64,000 nt of DNA from assembly GCF_947495275.1 (NCBI RefSeq), contig NZ_CANLYL010000005.1:124001-188000 (forward strand), written 5' to 3'. Positions 26,771 to 36,660 of the stretch are shown piece by piece; positions within the stretch are counted from its first letter, which is position 1, and the number at the start of each line of letters is the position of its first letter. This stretch comes from an uncultured Roseobacter sp. GTDB taxonomy: Bacteria; Pseudomonadota; Alphaproteobacteria; Rhodobacterales; Rhodobacteraceae. The translations under genes were made by a program, and so were the position numbers. The notes below the pieces were generated by a model. The model ran no database searches. It was not told the DNA's origin and saw nothing but the letters and a program-made list of their open reading frames with translations.

Positions 26771-27334
26771 TCACAGGCCGTCGGAACTGGCGTAGCGCCA
26801 GGTCCCGGGTGCCAGGTCGTTCAATCGCCATTGGCCGATCTGCACTCTGATCAGGCGCAGGCAGGGCAATCCCACATGAGCCGTCATGCGTCGTACCTGA
26901 CGGTTGCGACCTTCCCGTATGGTGATCCTTAACCAGGCATCGGGCACTGTCTTGCGAAACCGCACCGGCGGGACGCGCGGCCACAGCGGATCAGGGGTGT
27001 CGATCTGCGCGATCTCAGCTGGCTTCGTGGGCCCGTCCTTCAAGATCACCCCGCGCTGCAATTGTGTCAGCGCAAAGGCGTCCGGGGTCCCCTCGACCTG
27101 AACCAGATAGGTCTTGGGCATCTTATGTATGGGGTCGGTAATACGCGCCTGCAACCAGCCATTATCAGTCAACAGCATCAGCCCCTCGCTGTCTTTGTCC
27201 AGCCGCCCGGCGGGGTAGAAGCCCGGCGCATCGATGAAACCAGACAGCGTCGGGCGCGGTGAGCCTTCTGTCCCTTTGTCGGTGAATTGCGACAGTACGC
27301 CGAAAGGTTTGTGAAAGAGAATGACCCGCGTCAT
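26771..27334 (-). CDS. RsuA/RluE-family pseudouridine synthase
   Basis: A 187-residue rRNA pseudouridine synthase without an S4 domain. The catalytic Asp lies in [16 protein letters not shown] (Asp46), and the second motif [25 protein letters not shown] is complete. Its size and sequence are closest to the RluE type, which modifies the peptidyl-transferase region of 23S rRNA, but the exact target is inferred. It lies 7 bases upstream of the 3' end of nothing else in its operon: the acylase gene on the same strand ends upstream at 27342. Confidence 0.88.
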   Translation of the reverse strand: MTRVILFHKPFGVLSQFTDKGTEGSPRPTLSGFIDAPGFYPAGRLDKDSEGLMLLTDNGWLQARITDPIHKMPKTYLVQVEGTPDAFALTQLQRGVILKDGPTKPAEIAQIDTPDPLWPRVPPVRFRKTVPDAWLRITIREGRNRQVRRMTAHVGLPCLRLIRVQIGQWRLNDLAPGTWRYASSDGL

Positions 27335-27341
27335 GGGTTGG

Positions 27342-29807
27342 CTACTGCACCGGTTTCAGAACGGTCACGCCAACCGCGGCGGCGCGCGCCAGATCTTCAT
27401 CCAGCGACATCGGAATATATTCTCCGCGCCGCCAGAGTTGCGCCATGTCATCATAATGCCGCGACAGGAAATGCCCCGACTGCCCGGTTGACGTTATAAA
27501 AACCGAACTGTCGGGGTCGGCAAAGTCATAAACCCCGCGGTAAGCCGCGCCGTGCACATTGTGGAAAGGGTCCGGGCCGGAACCTGCCGTCAGACCCCGT
27601 TGCAAGGTATTGTCCCCCCCGTTGGTGGATTGCCGGATATTCACGAAATACCGCAAGAGCGGAACCTCCCCTAGAACCGGGTGATCATGTGTGGCCTGAT
27701 GCGCGTCCCCCCATCGCAGGGATTCCAGTGCCGGTCCCCATGTTTCCTCGACCCAGATCAGCGCGTCATCCAGCGCCAATCGCGCCATGTCGGAACAGGT
27801 CTCTACCGGGGCGGATTGGATGACATCGCACCAGATCGACGCGCCATCCACGTCCCGAAACGCGCGTTCAATGAAAAGCGGCTCGACATGGGTCAGCTCG
27901 CTGGCCAGCGGGCCAAGCTCATCCTGGATCATCCGCGCCTGAAGACTGCGCAACCAGGCCGCGTAAATCAGCGGTTCGGGCATGTGTTCGTTCATCTCGC
28001 CGGACCAGCCGGCCAGAAGTGTCAGCGCGCGTTGCCTCTGGCGCAGGGGCGTGCCCTCTGGGGCCGCCTCGCCGGTGAACCACAATTCCGCCCCGATCAA
28101 CGGCAGGAGGGACCGGGCGGTAAAGCTGACGGTATCAAGCTGCGCCTCAATGAAACTGTCGCGGGTATGAACCTCACGGGCCTGCATCAGGCGCTGCCAG
28201 CGTTGAATGCGCTGCGTATCGCTCCAGTCGAAAGACACATGGTTCGGAAACGGGCGATCCACGGTCTTGTTGTTGGTGTTGCCAAGGATACCGCCGTTCG
28301 GCGCGATGAACTCCGGATTTGAGGCGTAGGGCAGGCGCCCCTGCCAGCGGTTGGCCTCGATCCATCCGGGGCTGGGCAAGCGTCCCTGGCTTTGATGGCG
28401 CGCGTCCCGGCGGGGCATCGCGCCAATCATCTTCATCGCAATTTCGTCATTGTCCACAAGCATCAGGTTCTGTGCAGGGGCCACAAAGCCTTCGATCGCC
28501 TGCAAGCCGTCACGGACCGACTTTGATTTCATCAGCCTGAGGGCCGCCATCATCGTGGTGTCTTTCGGGCTCAGAACCGTCCAGGCCAGAGACGCCACAT
28601 GACCCTTGGGTGTGATGCTTGCGAGGTTGTAATGGGTTCCCGGCAGAACCGGCCCGTTGTCCGTCCAGCGCAGGGTGATAGTGATGGGCGTGGCATCCTT
28701 GATGTTGATGATCGAGCCGCGTGTCTCAAAGCGTTTGAACCCATCCGGTGTGCGGTATTCTTCCGGATTGTCGGGGTTGACCTCTTCGATATAAACATCC
28801 TGATCGTCCATACCTGCCGAGGTCAGCCCCCAGCCGAGATCGGCGCTGCGCCCGCTCAGAACCAGGGGCATGCCGGGAATGGTAGCGCCGATGATGCCGC
28901 CTGACTGCAATTCAAGTCGCGCCAGATACCAGATGGCCGGGGCTGTGAACCCAAGATGCGGATCATTGGCGAGCAAAGTGCCCCCGGAGGCGGAGCGTGA
29001 CGGGGCCGCAGCCCAGACGTTTGATGCGCCCGCAAAAGGCTTGCGCTTGAAAGGAGAGAGTGGGTGCGCATCGTGGGGCTGGGTTGCGGCAAATCGGGGC
29101 ACACCGGGCACCAGTTGCGCATATTCGGGCAGGGCCGCCACACCGCTTCCCGGCGTATCAGGCAGAATGTCCTTGAGACGGTTGGCATTTGGCAGGGCCA
29201 GCGAAATACGCGCGCGCAACACCTCGGCGTCCAGATGGCTGGAGAGTTGCAGCCCCATCAGCTTGATGATGGCCAGTGAATCGGCGGGCCGCCACGCCGA
29301 TACCGGCGCGTTGAAAACGAACATCTCCGGTGCACCGCGCCCCAGTGCGGAAGTATTGATTTCATCCAGCCGCGCGTTCACACCGGTGGCATAGGCGCGC
29401 AGGATTTGCAGGGTCTCTTCGTCCTGCACCTCAACCGAGGCGACGGCGCGCGCATAGATATCCAGCCTGCGCAGCAGTTTATCAATGTTGACGGTCGCCG
29501 CCCCGAAGACTTCCGACAGCCGACCCTGGGCTGTGCGCCGCAGCATGGTCATCTGCCACAGCCGGTCCTGTGCGTGCGCGTACCCCAGCGCATAGAAGAC
29601 ATCCAGATCCGCCTCGCCGAAGATGTGCGGCACATTGGCATTGTCGCGCACGATCTCGACGGGGGCCGTCAGATAGGGCAGTTCCAGCACCTTGTCATAA
29701 TCAGGCAGGGACCGCGACGCGAGGTAGTAAACCATCCCGACACCCAGCACGACCAGGGTCACCAGTGCCCCGGCAATTCGCATCAGCCATATGAAGACCC
29801 GACCCAT
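27342..29807 (-). CDS. Penicillin acylase family N-terminal-nucleophile hydrolase
   Basis: An 821-residue precursor of the penicillin acylase family, whose members cut amide bonds in beta-lactams, acyl-homoserine lactones and other N-acyl compounds. After a membrane or signal segment (about 12-30) comes the alpha chain with QDRLWQM, then a linker and the autocatalytic site GASNVW (Ser262 becomes the N-terminal nucleophile), followed by NDPHLGF and a long beta chain. I chose ATG at 29807 because GAGGCG precedes it. Quorum quenching is possible but cannot be told from other substrates. Confidence 0.88.
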   Translation of the reverse strand: MGRVFIWLMRIAGALVTLVVLGVGMVYYLASRSLPDYDKVLELPYLTAPVEIVRDNANVPHIFGEADLDVFYALGYAHAQDRLWQMTMLRRTAQGRLSEVFGAATVNIDKLLRRLDIYARAVASVEVQDEETLQILRAYATGVNARLDEINTSALGRGAPEMFVFNAPVSAWRPADSLAIIKLMGLQLSSHLDAEVLRARISLALPNANRLKDILPDTPGSGVAALPEYAQLVPGVPRFAATQPHDAHPLSPFKRKPFAGASNVWAAAPSRSASGGTLLANDPHLGFTAPAIWYLARLELQSGGIIGATIPGMPLVLSGRSADLGWGLTSAGMDDQDVYIEEVNPDNPEEYRTPDGFKRFETRGSIINIKDATPITITLRWTDNGPVLPGTHYNLASITPKGHVASLAWTVLSPKDTTMMAALRLMKSKSVRDGLQAIEGFVAPAQNLMLVDNDEIAMKMIGAMPRRDARHQSQGRLPSPGWIEANRWQGRLPYASNPEFIAPNGGILGNTNNKTVDRPFPNHVSFDWSDTQRIQRWQRLMQAREVHTRDSFIEAQLDTVSFTARSLLPLIGAELWFTGEAAPEGTPLRQRQRALTLLAGWSGEMNEHMPEPLIYAAWLRSLQARMIQDELGPLASELTHVEPLFIERAFRDVDGASIWCDVIQSAPVETCSDMARLALDDALIWVEETWGPALESLRWGDAHQATHDHPVLGEVPLLRYFVNIRQSTNGGDNTLQRGLTAGSGPDPFHNVHGAAYRGVYDFADPDSSVFITSTGQSGHFLSRHYDDMAQLWRRGEYIPMSLDEDLARAAAVGVTVLKPVQ

Positions 29808-29909
29808 CTGCGCCTCGTGATTGTTTCGGGTCGTTTGGTTGACCCTTGGGATTTGACTGTTAGGTAGGACAGAAGCGTAAATCAACACGTAATAGGGAAG
29901 GTTAATTTT

Positions 29910-30782
29910 ATGGCCAAGCTGGCATTTTTAGGACTCGGCGTCATGGGAGGCCCGATGGCCGGGCATTTGCAAAAGGCAGGCCACGACGTGACGGTTTACA
30001 ATCGCACCCAGAGGAAATCCGAAGATTGGGTTGCCGCCCATGGCGGGGCCATGGCCAAAACGCCCCGGGACGCGGCGGAGGGCGCTGAATTCGTCATGGC
30101 CTGTGTGGGCAATGACGATGATCTGAGGTCGGTTTGTCTGGGTGAAGATGGTGCCTTTGCCGGGATGGCGTCAGGGGCGGTTTTTGTGGATCACACCACG
30201 GTTTCGGCAGCGGTGACGCGGGAGCTTTACGCCGCGACCAATGAAAAACAGGTGAGTTTTGTCGATGCGCCGATCTCGGGTGGGCAGGCCGGTGCTGAGA
30301 ACGCAGCGCTTTCCATCATGTGTGGCGGCGATGAGGGCGCGTACGACCGCGCATTGCCGGTCATGGAAATCTACTCAAAGATCTGCCGTCGTATCGGCGA
30401 GAGCGGCGCAGGTCAGATGACCAAGATGTGCAACCAGATCGCGATTGCGGGCCTGGTACAGGGGCTCAGCGAAGCGTTGCATTTCGCCGAAAAAGCCGGT
30501 CTCGATGGGCGCGCGGTGGTTGAGGTGATCAGTCAGGGGGCGGCAGGCAGCTGGCAGATGTCCAACCGCTATGAAACCATGCTGGACGACCATTTCGACC
30601 ACGGGTTTGCTACCGACTGGATGCGCAAGGATTTGGGGATTTGCCTGTCTACGGCTGATGAAACAGGTGCTAGCCTGCCGGTTACCGCCCTTGTGGATCA
30701 GTTCTACAAGGACGTCCAGAAAATGGGCGGCGGGCGCTGGGATACGTCCAGCCTGTTCAAAAGGCTGCAGGCGCTGGGTTAA
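29910..30782 (+). CDS. Beta-hydroxyacid dehydrogenase (3-hydroxyisobutyrate dehydrogenase family)
   Basis: A 290-residue NAD(P)-dependent oxidoreductase. The Rossmann motif FLGLGVMGGPMAGHL opens the protein, the substrate-binding block FVDAPISGGQAGAENAALSIM follows, and the catalytic lysine lies in GAGQMTKMCNQ. Candidates are 3-hydroxyisobutyrate, tartronate semialdehyde or similar reductases. No valine-degradation genes are next to it, so the substrate is open. A good intrinsic terminator follows. It diverges from the acylase gene across 102 bases. Confidence 0.87.
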   Translation: MAKLAFLGLGVMGGPMAGHLQKAGHDVTVYNRTQRKSEDWVAAHGGAMAKTPRDAAEGAEFVMACVGNDDDLRSVCLGEDGAFAGMASGAVFVDHTTVSAAVTRELYAATNEKQVSFVDAPISGGQAGAENAALSIMCGGDEGAYDRALPVMEIYSKICRRIGESGAGQMTKMCNQIAIAGLVQGLSEALHFAEKAGLDGRAVVEVISQGAAGSWQMSNRYETMLDDHFDHGFATDWMRKDLGICLSTADETGASLPVTALVDQFYKDVQKMGGGRWDTSSLFKRLQALG

Positions 30783-30802
30783 GCGCCACCTTGAAGAACC
30801 TG

Positions 30803-30829
30803 ACGCCCCGACCGCAATCGGGGCGTTTT
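30803..30829 (+). terminator. Rho-independent terminator after the hydroxyacid dehydrogenase
   Basis: A nine-base stem, ACGCCCCGA with TCGGGGCGT, around a six-base loop, running into TTTT. It ends about 5 bases before the stop of the convergent SYLF gene. Confidence 0.85.
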
Positions 30830-30833
30830 CCGT

Positions 30834-31400
30834 TCAGGGAATGATACGCGAATACTTCGTTCCCTGAAGCGTGGCGCCAACCAGCAGGCCCGCGCGGCCA
30901 AAAACGGCGGCCAGTACCGGCGACAGGGTTGTGGTCGAATCCGCTTTCAAACCATCCCCCTGATCAGAGATGACATATTCGACATCCCCTCCCACGGCCC
31001 AGCCGGGAGAGCGGCGGAAATTTGTCAGCGCCTCTTCGGTCATGAAGAACAGAACGTGGGAATACTGCTGCCCGCCAATCTGAAACCCACCCGAAAGCTG
31101 CGTGGTCGAGTAGTAATCCACCGTCACGTCATTGACCCGCAACGCCCCACGCCCGTAAGCGCCGCCAAAGCCGAAACCGGCTTCGGTGACAAGCGGCATG
31201 ACCAGCATGCCATTGGCCTTGTCAGCGAGGTTCCGTGTGTTGGGGAAACTGCGATACATTTCCTGGAGTGTGGAGTCGACGCGCGCGTCAATGGTTGCGG
31301 CCCCCTGGGACCCGATACCGTTGCCGCAGGCTGCTGTAACAGACACGCCTGCCAACGCGCCAAAAGTGAACACTCTGCGTGAGAGTCCTGAAGTTTTCAT
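30834..31400 (-). CDS. SYLF-domain (YSC84-type) lipoprotein
   Basis: A 188-residue protein with a SYLF lipid-binding domain (about 45-188; ADKANGMLVMPLVTEAGFGFGGAYGRGAL, then TLSPVLAAVFGRAGLLVGATLQGTKYSRI). The N terminus SRRVFTFGALAGVSVTAACG combines a Tat-like twin arginine (SRRVF) with a lipobox ending at Cys25, so it may be exported folded and then lipidated. The function of bacterial SYLF proteins is poorly known; phosphoinositide binding is reported for eukaryotic relatives. Confidence 0.87.
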   Translation of the reverse strand: MKTSGLSRRVFTFGALAGVSVTAACGNGIGSQGAATIDARVDSTLQEMYRSFPNTRNLADKANGMLVMPLVTEAGFGFGGAYGRGALRVNDVTVDYYSTTQLSGGFQIGGQQYSHVLFFMTEEALTNFRRSPGWAVGGDVEYVISDQGDGLKADSTTTLSPVLAAVFGRAGLLVGATLQGTKYSRIIP

Positions 31401-31505
31401 GCTATCCGCCTGTAATTTGTTGCTCGAATGCCGGTTGATCCGACTTATGCGCGAACATACGCCGATTGCGGGGCGGTGTCACTCAAAAGGTGGCGATTGC
31501 GCGGC

Positions 31506-32510
31506 TTATTGCTGGGCATTCAGCAGGCGCGCGGCGGCCGGGGCGAAGTATGTCAGAATGCCGTCACAGCCTGCGCGCTTGAACGCCATCAGGCTTTCCA
31601 TCATCACTTTTTCGCCATCGACCCAACCATGTTCCGCTGCGGCCTGGATCATGCTGAACTCGCCGGAGACCTGATAGGCATAGGTCGGCGCGCCAAAGGT
31701 GTCTTTCACCCGGCGACAGATATCGAGATAGGGCATCCCGGGTTTGACCATCACCATATCGGCCCCTTCGCGCAGATCCCGCTCGATCAGGCGCAGCGCT
31801 TCATCTGAATTGCCCGGATCCATCTGGTAGGTCTTCTTGTCACCGGTCAGTGCGCCCGAGGCGCCCACCGCATCGCGGAACGGACCATAGAAAGCCGAGG
31901 CATATTTGGCCGCATAACTCAGGATCATCACGTTTTGATGGCCGGCAGTTTCAAGAGCGGCGCGCATCGCGCCGATGCGCCCATCCATCATGTCGGAGGG
32001 GCCAATGATGTCCGCACCTGCCTCCGCCTGCGACAAGGTCATCTTGACCAAGGCCTCAATTGTACGATCGTTGACGATCTCGCCGTTCTCCACAAAGCCG
32101 TCATGGCCGTTGATGTTATAGGTATCGAGCGCCACATCCGTCATCACCGCGATCTGGGGCACGGCCGCCTTGATGGCACGGATGGCGCGGTTGGCGTGGT
32201 TCTCCGGGTCCCAGGCACCGGCGCAATCCTCGGTACGTTCCTCGATGCTGGTGTAGGGAAAGATGCAGATGGCCGGAATACCCAGGTCCGCCGCCTCTCT
32301 GGCGGCCTCGACGATCTTGTCGACCGACCGGCGGAATACCCCGGGCATCGACGGGATCGGTTCTTCGATGCCGTCACCGGCACGCACAAACACCGGCCAG
32401 ATAAAATCGCTGACACTCAGGCTGTTTTCGCGGGTCAGGGCACGGATTGCGGGGCTTTGACGGGCACGGCGCAAACGGGTGGCAGGAAAGGGGGCTTGGG
32501 TCGGGCGCAT
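31506..32510 (-). CDS. hemB: Delta-aminolevulinic acid dehydratase (porphobilinogen synthase)
   Basis: Condenses two aminolevulinates to porphobilinogen in haem and bacteriochlorophyll synthesis. I set the start at ATG 32510 (MRPTQAPFP), giving 334 residues. Catalytic lysines sit in YAAKYASAFYGPFRDA and MVKPGMPYLD. The metal-binding stretch reads TDVALDTY with Asp in place of the Cys cluster, so this is the zinc-independent, magnesium-type enzyme known from photosynthetic and many Alphaproteobacteria. It diverges from the small membrane protein gene upstream of mfd. Confidence 0.96.
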   Translation of the reverse strand: MRPTQAPFPATRLRRARQSPAIRALTRENSLSVSDFIWPVFVRAGDGIEEPIPSMPGVFRRSVDKIVEAAREAADLGIPAICIFPYTSIEERTEDCAGAWDPENHANRAIRAIKAAVPQIAVMTDVALDTYNINGHDGFVENGEIVNDRTIEALVKMTLSQAEAGADIIGPSDMMDGRIGAMRAALETAGHQNVMILSYAAKYASAFYGPFRDAVGASGALTGDKKTYQMDPGNSDEALRLIERDLREGADMVMVKPGMPYLDICRRVKDTFGAPTYAYQVSGEFSMIQAAAEHGWVDGEKVMMESLMAFKRAGCDGILTYFAPAAARLLNAQQ

Positions 32511-32633
32511 GGGTGAATTGTCCAGTTTGAGAGACAGATCATGCTTGGCACGGATTTTTCTGCAAGCCAAGGGTAGGAATTGCCGCAAAGCAAGGCTAAG
32601 AGGATCAAAACACGTAGCAAAAGCCCTTACCCC

Positions 32634-33161
32634 TTGAGTTTCTATCAAAGCGTCTTCGAACTGATCGACATGCGATCCTTCTCGAACCTGTGGTTCTGGA
32701 TCGCACTGGCGGTGCTGTGGTCCACGGCCAGTCACTGGGTGCTCGGCGTGCCCTATGACATGGTGCTGCGCGCGCGGAGGAATGGGGGTCAGGCAGAACA
32801 GGATCTCGAAGATCTGGTGCGGATCAACTCCAACCGGTTACTCTATATCGCCAATGTCTCCGGCCTTTGGTTGCTGGGGCTTGGGTGTTTTTTGCTGACG
32901 GGTCTGTGCGTTCTGGGATTTTTCTATCGTGTCGAAATTGCGCAGGCGCTCTTTCTGCTGGGCTTCCCGATGTCCATCGTGGGCCTTTTGTCTTTGTCCA
33001 CCGCGCGCCTGATCTATCAGGAAGAGGCGCGCGGCGAGCTTTTGCGCCAACGTCTCACACGCCATCGCCTTTACGTGCAGATGACTGGCATGGTTTCGAT
33101 TTTCGTCACGGCGCTTTGGGGGATGTATCAAAATATGAACATCGGACCTCTGGGTGGTTGA
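32634..33161 (+). CDS. Conserved four-helix membrane protein upstream of mfd
   Basis: About 175 residues with four hydrophobic segments (near NLWFWIALAVLWSTASHWV, VSGLWLLGLGCFLLTGLCV, LFLLGFPMSIVGLLSL and TGMVSIFVTALWGM). I recall near relatives in Rhodobacterales being labelled 'component of SufBCD complex', a name I cannot justify from the sequence. The start is uncertain: TTG at 32634 gives LSFYQSVFELIDMRSFSNLW, which matches the conserved opening I remember; an upstream TTG at 32580 and ATG at 32670 are alternatives. mfd follows 34 bases later. Confidence 0.7.
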   Translation: MSFYQSVFELIDMRSFSNLWFWIALAVLWSTASHWVLGVPYDMVLRARRNGGQAEQDLEDLVRINSNRLLYIANVSGLWLLGLGCFLLTGLCVLGFFYRVEIAQALFLLGFPMSIVGLLSLSTARLIYQEEARGELLRQRLTRHRLYVQMTGMVSIFVTALWGMYQNMNIGPLGG

Positions 33162-33195
33162 CACTCGGGCAATCTCCCCCAATTGACAAAAGCCC

Positions 33196-36100
33196 ATGAC
33201 TGACGTGTCCCATATTACCGTTTCAGGCGTCCCCGAAGGTTTTGATGCACGCTTCCTGTTGTCTGAACTGCAACGGCAGGATGGTCCGATCTTGCACGTC
33301 GCCCGGGATGACAAACGCCTTGCAGCACTACGGGCCGCCTTGCGGTTCTTCGCGCCCGATATGCCGGTTGTGGTGTTTCCGGGGTGGGATTGCCTACCCT
33401 ATGACCGCGTTTCCCCCAATGCCGATATTTCCGCGCGCCGCATGGCCACACTGGCAGCGCTCGCGCACGGGATGCCGGCACAGTTTATCCTTCTGACAAC
33501 GCTCAATGCCGCAACCCAGCGGGTCCCGGCGCGCGAGACCCTGAAAGGGGCCGCCTTTGCTGCGCGCGTCGGCGATCGCATTGATGAGGCCGCTCTGCGC
33601 AATTTTCTTGTGCGCATGGGGTTTGTGCAAAGCCCCACGGTGACGGAGCCCGGAGATTACGCCATTCGCGGTGGCATCATCGACATCTTCCCCCCCGGTG
33701 ATCTGGGGCCCGTGCGGCTCGATCTCTTTGGCGATGTGCTGGACGGTGCGCGCCGCTTTGACGCGGCAACCCAACGCACCACCGAAAAGCTCGACGTCGT
33801 GGAACTGGCGCCGGTGTCAGAAGTGATCCTGGACGAGGCGGCGATCACACGGTTTCGCCAGAACTACCGCATCGAATTTGGCGCGGCGGGCACGGATGAT
33901 CCGCTCTACGAGGCGATCAGTGCCGGGCGCAAACATCAGGGCGCGGAACACTGGCTGCCCTTCTTTCATGAAACCCTGGAAACCCTCTTTGACTATGTGC
34001 CGGGCGCGACCGTTACGTTGGACGATCAGGTGACGCCGACCCGGCTGGCCCGTTGGGACAGCATCGCCGACCAATACGAAACCCGCCGGTTGGCGATGAC
34101 CAACCGGTCAAAGATGGACAGCGTCTACAAACCGTGCCCGCCGGGAGTGCTTTATCTGGACGACGCCGCCTGGGAAATGACCACCAAAGACCGGCGCGTC
34201 CTGCAATTGGCTGCCTTGCCGCAACCGACCGGGTTGGGCGTGATTGATGCGGGCGCGCGCATCGGGCGCAATTTCGCCCCGGAACGCCAGCAGGAATCTT
34301 TGAGCCTTTTCGGAGCTTTGGCAGCCCATGTTAAAGCGAAGATGGAAAGCGGCCCGGTCCTGATCGCCAGCTATTCCGAAGGCGCGCGCGAACGCCTGAC
34401 AGGGTTGATCGAAGATGAAGGGCTGGCCGAGGCGATCCCGGTGCCAAACGCCACGCGCATTGGTAAACGCGGGTTGCATCTGGCCGTCTGGGCGCTTGAA
34501 CATGGGTTCGAAGCTCCCGGTTTGACGGTGATTTCCGAACAGGACGTGTTGGGGGATCGTTTGATCCGACGGCCCGCGAAAAAGCGCCGCGCAGAGAATT
34601 TCCTGACCGAAACTCAATCACTGAGCCCCGGTGATCTGATTGTTCATGTGGATCACGGCATCGGGCGCTACAAGGGGCTGGAGGTGATCACCGCCGCTGG
34701 AGCCGCCCATGAGTGCATCTTGCTGGAATATGCCGAAGGGTCAAAGCTTTACCTGCCGGTCGAGAACATCGAGCTGCTGTCAAAATATGGTCATGAAGAA
34801 GGGCTGCTCGACCGCCTAGGCGGCGGCGCGTGGCAGGCCAAGAAGGCCCGCCTGAAAGAGCGTATCCGCGAGATTGCTGACAAACTCATTCGTGTGGCCG
34901 CAGAACGCGCGTTGCGCAAAGCCCCCGTGCTGGAGCCACCTCCGGGCATGTGGGATGCGTTTTCGGCGCGTTTTCCCTATCAGGAAACCGACGATCAACT
35001 CCGCGCCATTGGCGATGTCATAGACGATCTGACCTCCGGCAATCCCATGGACCGTCTGGTCTGCGGTGATGTGGGGTTCGGCAAAACCGAAGTGGCGATG
35101 CGTGCCGCGTTTGTGGCGGCCATGTCGGGCGTGCAGGTGGCTGTGATTGCCCCCACGACACTGTTGGCGCGCCAACACTACAAAAGCTTTGCCGAACGCT
35201 TCCGCGGTTTTCCGATCAATGTGCGCCAACTCAGCCGCTTTGTCTCGACCAAGGAGGCCAATGCCACCCGCGACGGCATGGCGCGTGGCACCGTCGATAT
35301 CGTGATCGGCACCCATGCGCTGCTGGCCAAGGGCATCCGGTTCCAGAACCTCGGCCTGCTGGTCATCGACGAAGAACAGCACTTCGGCGTGACCCATAAG
35401 GAGCGGCTTAAACAGTTACGCACCGATATCCATGTGCTGACCCTGACCGCCACGCCGATCCCGCGCACCTTGCAGCTTAGCCTGACAGGGGTGCGCGATC
35501 TGTCGATCATCGGCACGCCGCCGGTGGACCGCCTGGCCATCCGCACCTATGTCAGCGAGTTTGACACCGTGACGCTGCGCGAGGCGCTGTTGCGCGAGCA
35601 TTATCGCGGCGGGCAGTCCTTTTACGTGGTCCCGCGCATCTCCGACCTGCCGGAGATCGAGGATTTCCTCGAGGCGCAGCTTCCCGAACTGACCTATGTG
35701 GTGGCCCATGGCCAGATGGCGGCAGGCGAGCTTGATGACCGCATGAACGCATTTTACGATGGCAAGTTCGACGTTCTGCTGGCCACCACGATTGTGGAAT
35801 CCGGGCTCGATATTCCCACCGCCAACACCATGGTGGTGCACCGGGCGGATATGTTCGGTTTGGCGCAGCTTTACCAGATCCGGGGCCGCGTCGGGCGCTC
35901 CAAAACCCGTGCTTATGCGTATCTCACCACAAAACCCCGCGCGCGTCTGACGGCCACGGCGGAAAAACGTCTGCGGGTGCTGTCCAGCCTTGATACGCTG
36001 GGGGCGGGCTTCACGCTGGCCAGCCAGGATCTGGACATTCGCGGCGCGGGCAATCTGCTGGGCGAAGAGCAATCCGGCCAGATGCGCGACGTGGGCTTCG

Positions 36101-36660
36101 AGCTTTATCAATCCATGCTGGAAGAGGCGATCGCCAAGATCCGCGCGGGCGAGATGGAAGGTCTGAGCGAGGCTGATGACCAATGGGCGCCGCAGATCAA
36201 CCTCGGCGTGCCGGTGCTGATCCCGGAAGCCTATGTGCCCGATCTGGACGTGCGTCTGGGGCTTTATCGCCGTCTCAGCAGCCTGACCACAAAGGTTGAG
36301 CTTGAAGGTTTTGCCGCCGAACTGATTGACCGCTTTGGCAAATTGCCACGCGAGGTCAACACGCTGATGCTGGTGGTGCGCATCAAGGCCATGTGCAAAC
36401 GGGCCGGAATTGCCAAGCTCGACGGGGGGCCAAAAGGCGCGACCATCCAGTTTCACAATGACAAGTTTGCCTCGCCAAAAGGGCTGGTGGAATTCATTCA
36501 GGACCAGCGCGGCATGGCCAAAGTCAAGGACAACAAGATCGTTGTGCGTCGCGACTGGAAGGCGGATGCCGACAAGATCAAAGGGGCCTTTGCCATCGCG
36601 CGTGATCTGGCGGAAAAGGTCGTGGCCGAGAAGAAAGCCAAAAAGGCAAAGGCCAGTTGA
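33196..36660 (+). CDS. mfd: Transcription-repair coupling factor
   Basis: A 1154-residue translocase that removes stalled RNA polymerase and recruits UvrA. The N-terminal UvrB-homology part (about 1-330) has DCLPYDRVSP and GDYAIRGGIIDIF. The CarD-like RNA polymerase interaction domain contains GDLIVHVDHGIGRYKGL. The superfamily 2 motor has Walker A GDVGFGKTE (from Gly624), DEEQHFG (from about Asp725), TATPIPRT and QIRGRVGRS. The C terminus holds the TRCF domain. It abuts the convergent exporter gene with no spacer. Confidence 0.97.
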   Translation: MTDVSHITVSGVPEGFDARFLLSELQRQDGPILHVARDDKRLAALRAALRFFAPDMPVVVFPGWDCLPYDRVSPNADISARRMATLAALAHGMPAQFILLTTLNAATQRVPARETLKGAAFAARVGDRIDEAALRNFLVRMGFVQSPTVTEPGDYAIRGGIIDIFPPGDLGPVRLDLFGDVLDGARRFDAATQRTTEKLDVVELAPVSEVILDEAAITRFRQNYRIEFGAAGTDDPLYEAISAGRKHQGAEHWLPFFHETLETLFDYVPGATVTLDDQVTPTRLARWDSIADQYETRRLAMTNRSKMDSVYKPCPPGVLYLDDAAWEMTTKDRRVLQLAALPQPTGLGVIDAGARIGRNFAPERQQESLSLFGALAAHVKAKMESGPVLIASYSEGARERLTGLIEDEGLAEAIPVPNATRIGKRGLHLAVWALEHGFEAPGLTVISEQDVLGDRLIRRPAKKRRAENFLTETQSLSPGDLIVHVDHGIGRYKGLEVITAAGAAHECILLEYAEGSKLYLPVENIELLSKYGHEEGLLDRLGGGAWQAKKARLKERIREIADKLIRVAAERALRKAPVLEPPPGMWDAFSARFPYQETDDQLRAIGDVIDDLTSGNPMDRLVCGDVGFGKTEVAMRAAFVAAMSGVQVAVIAPTTLLARQHYKSFAERFRGFPINVRQLSRFVSTKEANATRDGMARGTVDIVIGTHALLAKGIRFQNLGLLVIDEEQHFGVTHKERLKQLRTDIHVLTLTATPIPRTLQLSLTGVRDLSIIGTPPVDRLAIRTYVSEFDTVTLREALLREHYRGGQSFYVVPRISDLPEIEDFLEAQLPELTYVVAHGQMAAGELDDRMNAFYDGKFDVLLATTIVESGLDIPTANTMVVHRADMFGLAQLYQIRGRVGRSKTRAYAYLTTKPRARLTATAEKRLRVLSSLDTLGAGFTLASQDLDIRGAGNLLGEEQSGQMRDVGFELYQSMLEEAIAKIRAGEMEGLSEADDQWAPQINLGVPVLIPEAYVPDLDVRLGLYRRLSSLTTKVELEGFAAELIDRFGKLPREVNTLMLVVRIKAMCKRAGIAKLDGGPKGATIQFHNDKFASPKGLVEFIQDQRGMAKVKDNKIVVRRDWKADADKIKGAFAIARDLAEKVVAEKKAKKAKAS

